From NCBI GenBank assembly GCA_016195205.1, contig JACQAB010000123.1, forward strand, positions 1 to 7,783: 7,783 nt of DNA. Direction: 5' to 3'. The notes beneath the pieces were generated by a model. That model was given only the letters and a program-made list of their open reading frames with translations. It searched no databases and was not told where the DNA came from. The position numbers were made by a program, and so were the translations under genes. Below are positions 1-5,346 of the stretch, in pieces. How positions within the stretch are numbered: the first letter of the stretch is position 1; each line of letters starts with the position of its first letter. Origin of the DNA: Pseudomonadota bacterium (GTDB taxonomy: Bacteria; Pseudomonadota; Alphaproteobacteria; UBA9219; RGZA01).

Positions 1-221
1 AGGTAAAAGGGCGAGCTGGTGTTATAGAGCGGAGAATTTTTGTCCACGCCACGGTCATGAATGAATGCGTCTATTTGTGAAAGCGTTTCGGGCCCCAGGG
101 CCAGATGGCCATTGGCATGCCAAAGAACCGGATGTTTATCGTACTCCACCTCGATGCCATGCAGGCGCCGAAATTTCAGCATCTCTTGCGACAAAGTTTG
201 GAGTTGGGTATAATCCGCCAT
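1..221 (-). CDS. Unrecognised protein, N-terminal fragment (73 codons, runs off the left edge)
   Basis: An open frame on the minus strand begins at ATG 221-219 and stays open to base 1. It starts MADYTQLQTLSQEMLKFRRL and goes on to WHANGHLALGPETLSQIDAF and a segment ending SSPFYL. I do not recognise the family. The visible part looks soluble and mixed in charge, with no signal peptide or membrane segment. A TAA stop lies in frame just upstream with no other ATG, GTG or TTG between, so ATG 221 is the first usable start. No Shine-Dalgarno precedes it; a TATACT box sits 6 nt upstream, which hints at a leaderless message. It follows mdh on the same strand after 64 nt, where many alphaproteobacteria have sucC; this is not SucC. 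The overlapping plus-strand frame at 65-250 looks like its shadow. I am fairly sure it is a gene and unsure of its function. Confidence 0.6.
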   Translation of the reverse strand, partial: MADYTQLQTLSQEMLKFRRLHGIEVEYDKHPVLWHANGHLALGPETLSQIDAFIHDRGVDKNSPLYNTSSPFY

Positions 222-227
222 GCGAAA

Positions 228-233
228 AGTATA
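228..233 (-). promoter_or_regulatory. Possible -10 box (TATACT) of the left-edge gene
   Basis: On the minus strand TATACT (5 of 6 matches to TATAAT) ends 6 nt before ATG 221, so transcription would start at or next to the A of the start codon. There is no convincing -35 hexamer at 16-18 bp spacing (the candidates are ACGGTT-like), so the call rests on the -10 box and on the absence of a ribosome binding site. Confidence 0.3.
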
Positions 234-285
234 CGGCCCGGCTTTTATAAAACCGTTAATGCGTTAACCCTTTATATTTAAGCGT

Positions 286-1251
286 TTAAGCCGCCTTCGC
301 CAAAATGGGCTTGGTCACTTCCGTTAAATCACGCACGGCCTTTACCGAGGCGTCGAACATGGTTTTTTCTTCCGGGGTCAGAGAGATTTCCACAATGCGT
401 TCCACGCCGCCTGCGCCAATCACCACCGGCACGCCCACATACATTCCATTCACGCCATATTGCCCGGTCAGCCAGGCGGCGCAGGGCAGCACGCGCTTTT
501 TATCCTTCAAATAGCTTTCCGCCATGGCAATCGCGCTTGAGGCCGGGGCATAGAAAGCCGAGCCGGTCTTCAGCAGCGCCACGATTTCGGCGCCGCCTTC
601 GCGCGTGCGCTTTACAATGGCGTCGATTTTCTCCTGCGTGGTCCAGCCCATTTTTACCAACTCGGGCAGCGGAATGCCGGCCACGGTGGTGCAGCGGGTA
701 AGGGGCACCATGCTGTCGCCATGCCCGCCCAGCACGAAGGCCGAAACGTCTTCAACGGATACTTTAAATTCCTGGGCCAGGAACGTGCGAAAGCGCGCGC
801 TATCCAACACACCTGCCATGCCCACCACGCGATTGTGCGGCAGGCCGGAAACCTGCTGCATCACCCACACCATGACGTCCAGCGGGTTAGTGATGACGAT
901 GACAAAGGCATTGGGCGCGTGTTTTTTAATGTTCTCACCCACGGCTTTGACGATGCCGGTGTTGATGCCGATCAGATCATCACGGCTCATGCCCGGCTTG
1001 CGCGGCACGCCCGCGGTGACGATGATCACATCAGCGTCTTTCATCTGCGCGTAATCGGTGCTGCCGGTAAGATTTGAATCGAAGCCTTCCACCGGCGAGG
1101 CCTGGTAAAGATCAAGCGCCTTGCCTTGCGGCACGCCGTCCATTACGTCGATCAATACGATATCGCCCAGCTCTTTCATCCCGGCAAGCAGGGCAAGCGT
1201 GCCGCCGATTTGTCCGGCGCCAACCAGGGCGATTTTTTTGCGTGAGGGCAT
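286..1251 (-). CDS. mdh: Malate dehydrogenase (LDH-like, NAD-dependent)
   Basis: Cytoplasmic TCA-cycle enzyme that interconverts malate and oxaloacetate with NAD+. The 321-residue protein has the usual length of the LDH-like MDH group. Near the N terminus is the Rossmann motif GAGQIG (11-16), with Asp35 at the end of beta-2, as expected for NAD rather than NADP preference. Substrate residues are visible: Arg84 and Arg90 in GVPRKPGMSR, Asn122 in ITNPLD, Arg153 in LDSARFR, and the catalytic pair Asp150 and His177 (GGHGDS). Arg84 marks it as a malate rather than lactate dehydrogenase. The start is supported by a GGAG Shine-Dalgarno 9 nt upstream on the minus strand. It lies 111 bp downstream of folP on the same strand, with a palindromic repeat between them, so it may be read through from folP or have its own promoter. 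No strong terminator follows. Confidence 0.97.
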   Translation of the reverse strand: MPSRKKIALVGAGQIGGTLALLAGMKELGDIVLIDVMDGVPQGKALDLYQASPVEGFDSNLTGSTDYAQMKDADVIIVTAGVPRKPGMSRDDLIGINTGIVKAVGENIKKHAPNAFVIVITNPLDVMVWVMQQVSGLPHNRVVGMAGVLDSARFRTFLAQEFKVSVEDVSAFVLGGHGDSMVPLTRCTTVAGIPLPELVKMGWTTQEKIDAIVKRTREGGAEIVALLKTGSAFYAPASSAIAMAESYLKDKKRVLPCAAWLTGQYGVNGMYVGVPVVIGAGGVERIVEISLTPEEKTMFDASVKAVRDLTEVTKPILAKAA

Positions 1252-1268
1252 GAGAGAACTCCGTTTTT

Positions 1269-1297
1269 TAAAACATCATGCCAGCGAAAGCTGGCAT
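1269..1297 (-). terminator. Possible intrinsic terminator after folP (left hairpin of the repeat)
   Basis: On the minus strand the 8-bp hairpin ATGCCAGC-TTTC-GCTGGCAT is followed after 3 nt by a short run TGTTTT. The shape suits a weak factor-independent terminator between folP and mdh. The U-run is short and the hairpin belongs to a repeat element, so termination is only a possibility. Confidence 0.3.
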
Positions 1298-1353
1298 CCA
1301 GGGGTCTGGGCCATGCTTTGTGGCTCTGGATCCCAGCATGCGCTGGGATGACG
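1274..1353. repeat. REP-like intergenic element: two hairpins in inverted orientation
   Basis: Two related palindromes face each other. The left one (1278-1297) has 8-bp arms ATGCCAGC and GCTGGCAT around a GAAA loop. The right one (1330-1349) has arms ATCCCAGC and GCTGGGAT around ATGC. Read outward from the centre, each arm begins CTGGAT, then the CCAGC(N4)GCTGG core, then a G-A-T-G-rich end (GCATGATG on the left, GGATGACG on the right). The whole 80-bp unit is therefore an imperfect inverted repeat with a spacer of about 24 nt. Very similar 'GGATCCCAGC...GCTGGGATGACG' units are scattered between genes in many alphaproteobacterial genomes, which is general knowledge rather than a search result. 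It fills most of the folP-mdh gap. Confidence 0.75.
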
Positions 1354-1362
1354 TATTTTAGA

Positions 1363-2205
1363 TTATGCTGTCTTAGACTGTAAAGCTTGCCAAAGCTTTA
1401 ACGCCTGCCTGGTTTCCTTAACGTCATGCACGCGCAGGATTTGCACGCCCTGCTGGGCGGCGTATAGCGCCGCGGCGATGGAGCCGGGCAAGCGGTTGTC
1501 GGGCTGGGCGGCTCCCGCCAGGGCGCCGATAAAGCTTTTACGCGAGGCGCCAATCATCACCGGCACGCCCAGTTGGTGAAACAGGGCGCATTTCCCCAGA
1601 AGCTCGGCGCTTTGCTTGGGTGTTTTGCCAAAGCCGATGCCGGGATCAATCACCAGCCATTCTTTCGGCACACCCGCCGCCACGCAAGCATCAATCCGCG
1701 CTTTCAGGTAGTTAAAAACATCCTGCGCCACTTCGGCATATTCCGTCTTCGCCTGCATATGCATGAGGATGACCGGAACCTTGGCCTCTTTGGCAATTTT
1801 CAGGTTTTCCGGATCGTGGGTGAGAGCGGTGACGTCGTTGATGATATCCGCCCCGGCCTTCAACGCCGCGCGCATGGTCTCCGGGTGATAAGTGTCGATC
1901 GACAGGCGAACACCGCGCCGTTTGGCTTCTTCAGATAAAGCCGTCAGCACGGGCAGGGCGCGTTTTTGCTCTTCTTCGATAGAAATCGGTACGGCCTGCG
2001 ATACGCCATAGATAAACCGTGTAGACTCTCCGCCAATGTCCAGGATATCGCAGCCTTCGTCCATCAGGCGAATGCCATGCTCTATGGCACTATCCTGGCT
2101 TAAGTATTTTCCGCCATCCGAAAAACTGTCGGGCGTGACGTTCAGCACGCCCATGATGAGCGGCAGGGTTTTGCTTTTGGCGAAAAGGACGGGGGCGGGG
2201 GTCAT
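1363..2205 (-). CDS. folP: Dihydropteroate synthase with altered loop 2
   Basis: Joins p-aminobenzoate to dihydropterin pyrophosphate to give dihydropteroate in cytoplasmic folate synthesis; it is the sulfonamide target. The 280-residue TIM barrel has the family motifs in order: MGVLNVTPDSFSDGG (18-32), DIGGESTR (56-63), SIDT with Asp104, INDV with Asn123, ILMHMQ (146-151), DPGIGFGK (187-194), SRKSFIG with Lys223, and LRVHDVKET with Arg258 and His260. Residue numbers match E. coli FolP exactly up to Arg63. The usual Pro-Gly that follows is then replaced by FIYGVSQAVP, about five residues longer; position 64 is Phe instead of Pro, a known sulfonamide-resistance site. Loop 1 with Phe28 is intact. 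The start ATG overlaps the stop of the upstream 66-aa gene (ATGA), and a purine-rich AAAGAAAAGAA stretch serves as a weak ribosome site, so translational coupling is likely. Confidence 0.96.
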   Translation of the reverse strand: MTPAPVLFAKSKTLPLIMGVLNVTPDSFSDGGKYLSQDSAIEHGIRLMDEGCDILDIGGESTRFIYGVSQAVPISIEEEQKRALPVLTALSEEAKRRGVRLSIDTYHPETMRAALKAGADIINDVTALTHDPENLKIAKEAKVPVILMHMQAKTEYAEVAQDVFNYLKARIDACVAAGVPKEWLVIDPGIGFGKTPKQSAELLGKCALFHQLGVPVMIGASRKSFIGALAGAAQPDNRLPGSIAAALYAAQQGVQILRVHDVKETRQALKLWQALQSKTA

Positions 2206-2399
2206 TTCTTTTCTTTGCTTAAAAGATAATTCAGCTTCTGCAAAGCGCTGTGCTTCAAAACTTCTTCCCCGGCGGAAGCGGGACCCTGAATGGTGGCTTC
2301 AATGCCGGTGACGGGGTCGACGGCGGTAACCTTCACCACCCGCCCGGCGGGCATGAATTCGAACAAGACTTCCCGGGGTTCGCTCATGCCCCATTTCAT
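2202..2399 (-). CDS. Small conserved-looking protein upstream of folP (about 65 aa, perhaps DUF6898-like)
   Basis: The frame opens with GTG 2402, ATG 2399 and a further ATG at 2387. I chose ATG 2399 because an AGGGG Shine-Dalgarno lies 8 nt upstream of it. The protein reads MSEPREVLFEFMPAGRVVKV from the third start, continues with an ATIQGPASAGEE segment and ends in a Leu/Lys-rich tail (LQKLNYLLSKEKK). The 'REVLFEF...VKVTA.DP.TG.E....GPA' pattern resembles, from memory, a small alphaproteobacterial family of unknown function (DUF6898); this is not confirmed. It looks like a compact beta-rich soluble protein with no signal peptide or membrane segment. Its stop TGA overlaps the folP ATG, so the two should be co-translated, which suggests a role tied to folate synthesis or simply co-transcription. 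It diverges from rpiB. I infer a real gene from the overlap, the ribosome site and its protein-like composition. Confidence 0.75.
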   Translation of the reverse strand: MKWGMSEPREVLFEFMPAGRVVKVTAVDPVTGIEATIQGPASAGEEVLKHSALQKLNYLLSKEKK

Positions 2400-2437
2400 C
2401 ACGAAAACCCCTGAAAAACAACGCTAACAGGGGCTTT

Positions 2438-2468
2438 GCGCAAGGGCCGCTGTTTGTTACCCTTGCGC
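2438..2468. promoter_or_regulatory. Perfect 9-bp inverted repeat between the divergent operons, next to the rpiB start
   Basis: GCGCAAGGG (2438-2446) and CCCTTGCGC (2460-2468) are exact reverse complements separated by 13 nt. The repeat ends 2 nt before the rpiB ATG and begins about 36 nt from the start of the 66-aa gene on the other strand. It could be an operator for a dimeric regulator of both operons, or an RNA hairpin that controls access to the rpiB start codon. No known regulator consensus is recognised. Confidence 0.45.
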
Positions 2469-2470
2469 TC

Positions 2471-2920
2471 ATGAGCATCATCGCCCTTGCCGCCGATCAC
2501 CGCGGGTTCGCCTTGAAGAAAGAGCTGCTAGATTACGTGCGCCAGCTAGGCTTCATGCCGCTTGATCTTGGCACCAACACTACCGGGCGGGTGGACAGCC
2601 AGGATTACGCCGTTGCCGCCGCCAAGGCGCTGAAAGACGGCAAGGCCGAAAAGGCCATCATCATCTGCGGTTCGGGCAACGGCATCGCCATGGCGGCCAA
2701 CCGTTTCCCGCATGTGCGGGCGGCGGTATGCGCCCATGTAACGGCGGCCCGCCGCGCGCGTGAGCATAATGACGCCAATATGCTAAGCCTGGGCGCCGAT
2801 TTTCTGGGCATTGAGGTCATCAAGGAATGCGTGGAAGCCTTTCTGAAAACCGATTTTCAGGGTGGCCGCTATGCCGACCGCGTGGCGCGTTTAACCGCTT
2901 TAGACCCCAAGAAACTTTAG
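2471..2920 (+). CDS. rpiB: Ribose 5-phosphate isomerase B
   Basis: Interconverts ribulose 5-phosphate and ribose 5-phosphate in the cytoplasmic pentose phosphate pathway. The 149-residue protein fits the RpiB/LacAB fold and aligns residue for residue with E. coli RpiB at key sites: Asp9-His10 (AADHRG), catalytic Cys66 in CGSGNG (Ser68 where E. coli has Thr), AANRF (76-80), VRAAVC, His99 in REHNDANML, and Arg133/Arg137 in GGRYADR. The usual 'DYP' at 42-44 is Asp-Ser-Gln here, a departure near the substrate pocket. No Shine-Dalgarno precedes ATG 2471; instead a 9-bp inverted repeat ends 2 nt upstream, so initiation may be leaderless or controlled by structure. It is the first gene of the rightward run, and the next gene, glyA, starts 12 nt after its stop, as is usual in alphaproteobacteria. 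Confidence 0.94.
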   Translation: MSIIALAADHRGFALKKELLDYVRQLGFMPLDLGTNTTGRVDSQDYAVAAAKALKDGKAEKAIIICGSGNGIAMAANRFPHVRAAVCAHVTAARRAREHNDANMLSLGADFLGIEVIKECVEAFLKTDFQGGRYADRVARLTALDPKKL

Positions 2921-2932
2921 GAGATCAATAGT

Positions 2933-4255
2933 ATGGCCCAATCCGCAACCGCTAACCGCAAGGAAACCCAAGTGAGCAATCCATTCTTCGACGCATCCGT
3001 TAAAGAAGCTGATCCTGCCGTTTACGAATCTCTGAAAGGCGAATTGAAGCGCCAGCAGGAAACGATTGAATTAATCGCTTCCGAAAATATTGTTTCTCGC
3101 GCGGTATTGGAAGCCCAAGGTTCAGTACTCACCAATAAATACGCTGAGGGCTATCCCGGGCGGCGTTATTACGGCGGTAATGAAATGGTCGATATCGCCG
3201 AAAATCTGGCCATCGAGCGGGCGTGCAAGCTTTTTGGCTGTCAGTTTGCCAATGTACAGCCCCATTCCGGCTCACAAGCCAATCAGGTGGCTTTTATGGC
3301 GACGGTCCAGCCGGGCGATATCATTATGGGTTTGTCGCTGGCGGCAGGCGGACATCTTACGCATGGCCATCCTGTAAACCAGTCTGGCAAGTGGTTTAAA
3401 TCGGTGCAATACGGCGTGCGCAAGCAAGACGCCAATATCGATTATGATGAAGTTGCCGATCTGGCCAAGCAACACAAGCCCAAACTGCTGATTGCCGGCG
3501 GAACGTCTTACCCGCGCGCGATTGATTTCAAACGCTTTCGGGAAATTGCGGATAACGTAGGAGCCATTTTAATGGCGGATGTGGCTCATTATGCGGGGCT
3601 GGTGGTGACGGGCCTGTATCCCAATCCCTTTCCGCATGCGCATATTGTTACCACCACCACGCATAAAACCCTGCGCGGCCCGCGCGGCGGCATGGTGCTG
3701 ACCAACGATCCCGAATTGGCGAAGAAAATTAATTCCGCCGTTATTCCCGGGATGCAAGGTGGTCCGTTGATGCATGTGATTGCTGCTAAAGCCATTGCTT
3801 TTGGCGAGGCGCTGCAGCCTTCGTTTAAAACCTACGCTAAGGCCGTGCTGGATAATTCACGCGTCATGGCCGACACGCTGATGAGCAAGGGCTTTAACAT
3901 CACCACCGGCGGCACCGATTGCCATCTTTCGGTGGTTGATCTTACGCCCAAGGGGCTGACCGGCAAGGCCGCCGAAAAATCTTTGGATCGCGCGAATATC
4001 ACTTGCAACAAGAACGCCATTCCGTTCGATCCGCAGCCGCCGATGGTGGCTTCGGGAATCCGCATTGGCTCCCCCGCGGGCACCACGCGCGGCTTCGGTG
4101 TGGCGGAGTTTAAGCAAGTTGGCAACTGGATTGCCGAAGTTCTGGAAGGCTTGCGGCAAAATCCTGAAGACAACAGCGCGGTAGAAAAGAAAGTCCGCGC
4201 CGAAGTTATCGCCCTGTGCCAGCGCTTCCCGATCTATTCTTCGGAATCAAGGTAA
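2933..4255 (+). CDS. glyA: Serine hydroxymethyltransferase (PLP enzyme)
   Basis: Cytoplasmic enzyme that transfers a one-carbon unit from serine to tetrahydrofolate, giving glycine and methylene-THF. The 440-residue chain is a fold-type I PLP enzyme. It shows the ELIASEN motif (46-52), NKYAEGYPGRRYYGG (68-82), HSGSQAN (111-117), GGHLTHG with the ring-stacking His141, DVAH with Asp216 and His219, the PLP lysine Lys245 in TTTTHKTLRGPRGG, the Gly-rich PGMQGGP, and a C-terminal SGIRIGSPAGTTRG with the carboxylate-binding arginine. The N terminus is somewhat longer than in E. coli (417 aa). ATG 2933 is favoured because AGGAG lies 9 nt upstream and overlaps the rpiB stop; a GTG at codon 14 is a less likely alternative. 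nrdR follows after 3 nt, so the two are surely in one transcript. GlyA supplies methylene-THF for thymidylate, next to NrdR, which controls dNTP supply. Confidence 0.98.
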   Translation: MAQSATANRKETQVSNPFFDASVKEADPAVYESLKGELKRQQETIELIASENIVSRAVLEAQGSVLTNKYAEGYPGRRYYGGNEMVDIAENLAIERACKLFGCQFANVQPHSGSQANQVAFMATVQPGDIIMGLSLAAGGHLTHGHPVNQSGKWFKSVQYGVRKQDANIDYDEVADLAKQHKPKLLIAGGTSYPRAIDFKRFREIADNVGAILMADVAHYAGLVVTGLYPNPFPHAHIVTTTTHKTLRGPRGGMVLTNDPELAKKINSAVIPGMQGGPLMHVIAAKAIAFGEALQPSFKTYAKAVLDNSRVMADTLMSKGFNITTGGTDCHLSVVDLTPKGLTGKAAEKSLDRANITCNKNAIPFDPQPPMVASGIRIGSPAGTTRGFGVAEFKQVGNWIAEVLEGLRQNPEDNSAVEKKVRAEVIALCQRFPIYSSESR

Positions 4256-4258
4256 GCC

Positions 4259-4726
4259 ATGCGCTGTCCCTTTTGTGGCCATGAAGACAGCCAGGTGAAG
4301 GACAGTCGCCCCACGGAAGACTCTTCGTCTATTCGCCGCCGCCGCCAATGTAACCAGTGCGGTGGGCGCTTTACGACGTTCGAGCGCGTGCAGCTGCGTG
4401 AACTCACCGTGATTAAATCCGACGGCGATAAAGAGCCGTTTGAACGCGAAAAACTGGTGCGGTCCATGAACATCGCCCTGCGCAAGCGCCCCATTGCGGA
4501 AGAGCGGATTGACCAAGTGGTCAGCGGCATCGTGCGCCAGCTGGAATCCCTGGGTGAAAACGAAATCACCACCAAGCAGATCGGCGAATGTGTGATGACG
4601 GCGCTGCTCACCCTCGACCATGTGGCTTATGTGCGCTATGCCTCGGTTTACCGCGATTTTCGCGAGCCCGATGATTTCAACCAGTTCATCGATAATCTGC
4701 GCCAGGACGCCAAGGATATCGCTTAG
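4259..4726 (+). CDS. nrdR: Transcriptional repressor NrdR (ribonucleotide reductase regulator)
   Basis: Zinc-ribbon and ATP-cone repressor that senses (d)ATP and binds NrdR boxes before ribonucleotide reductase genes. The 155-residue length is typical. The zinc ribbon has Cys3, Cys6, Cys31 and Cys34 (MRCPFC ... QCNQCGGRFTTFE), followed by the Arg-rich IRRRRQC. The ATP-cone spans roughly 49-139 (from the VIKSDGDKEPFEREKLVRSM region to YVRYASVYRDF). A short tail follows. An AAGG Shine-Dalgarno at the end of glyA lies about 8 nt before ATG 4259. Adjacent to glyA and upstream of ribD is its usual place in alphaproteobacteria, except that here a membrane-protein gene separates it from ribD. No NrdR box pair is visible in this window, so its targets lie elsewhere. 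Confidence 0.97.
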   Translation: MRCPFCGHEDSQVKDSRPTEDSSSIRRRRQCNQCGGRFTTFERVQLRELTVIKSDGDKEPFEREKLVRSMNIALRKRPIAEERIDQVVSGIVRQLESLGENEITTKQIGECVMTALLTLDHVAYVRYASVYRDFREPDDFNQFIDNLRQDAKDIA

Positions 4727-4728
4727 GG

Positions 4729-5346
4729 ATGCTCATTGCGAACAAAACCCCTCTCATGCATCACGGGCACCGGAAAAGCCCGGTAAAGATTGGGATATAT
4801 GTCGCTCTTTTTCTGGCGCTGGGCGTGTTTTTATTCTTCCAGCTCTCGCCAAGCTGTTATAGCTACACCGGCCGGGCGCAAACCGAGGAACACTGTATTT
4901 GCAAAGGATATGAATTGGCCCGTTCTCATGGCGCGGCGTCAGGTGGGACCTCAAGATCTACATGCGTTGGATGGATCTCGGATCGTTATGTGAATTTTGT
5001 TTATTGGTTGCCCGATGGTTTGGGCCATGGTGACCGTTTGACTCTTGTTAAAGACGAAAACGGCGCAAAAACCCTTATGGATACCGTGGACCGTAAGCTT
5101 ATTCAGCATGCCGCGCTGGTTTTCGAAGGTTTAAATGAAGGATGGCAGCTTCTAAAAAGCCCAACGCCCATGCCGACCTATGCGATTACTTTTTATAAAT
5201 ACGTGCCCCGTACTGCGGATACAAACCAGAAGGAAGAAGAGGCATGGTTTGGCATCGGCCCCGGCTTTTTGGAACTTAAAAGCGGACGTATCCGTGCGCT
5301 GAATCCGGAAGAAGAAGCGAAAATCAAAAACTTGGTGGGGGAGTAA
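4729..5346 (+). CDS. Unrecognised single-pass membrane protein with four extracytoplasmic cysteines
   Basis: 205 residues that I do not recognise. A basic N terminus (HHGHRKSPVK) precedes one hydrophobic segment at about 20-39 (IGIYVALFLALGVFLFFQL), a likely signal anchor placing the rest in the periplasm. Cys43, Cys56, Cys58 and Cys79 all follow it, in a C-x12-C-x-C-x20-C layout ending CVGW, which suggests two disulfides or a metal site. The rest is soluble, with aromatic segments (RYVNFVYWLP, YAITFYKYVP) and an acidic Lys/Glu-rich C-terminal end. It starts 2 nt after nrdR; ATG 4729 has only an AAGGA 12 nt upstream, and ATG 4756 is an alternative that keeps the membrane segment. Its stop TAA shares a base with the ribD ATG, so coupling is likely. 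Sampled 60-base lines are 45-50% GC against about 68% in a ribD line, suggesting later insertion. It is not a lipoprotein: no lipobox is visible. Confidence 0.85.
   Translation: MLIANKTPLMHHGHRKSPVKIGIYVALFLALGVFLFFQLSPSCYSYTGRAQTEEHCICKGYELARSHGAASGGTSRSTCVGWISDRYVNFVYWLPDGLGHGDRLTLVKDENGAKTLMDTVDRKLIQHAALVFEGLNEGWQLLKSPTPMPTYAITFYKYVPRTADTNQKEEEAWFGIGPGFLELKSGRIRALNPEEEAKIKNLVGE

Noticed and set aside
65..250. 61-codon plus-strand frame at the left edge
   Set aside because: It overlaps the minus-strand partial gene, which has a more protein-like composition and a plausible promoter. The plus-strand product looks like random translation.
255..268. Possible terminator after mdh (GTTAA-TGCG-TTAAC)
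   Set aside because: The stem is only 5 bp, mostly A-T, and the T-run that follows on the minus strand (TTTT) is short, so it would be a poor terminator.
605..1077. Two plus-strand frames of 149 and 118 codons opposite mdh
   Set aside because: Shadows of mdh, which carries every catalytic motif. The products are Thr/Ser/Met-rich or His/Asp-rich with no family features.
4336..4348. Repeated GCC triplets (CGCCGCCGCCGCC)
   Set aside because: It encodes the conserved Arg-rich IRRRRQC of NrdR, so it is explained by the protein and is not a microsatellite of note.
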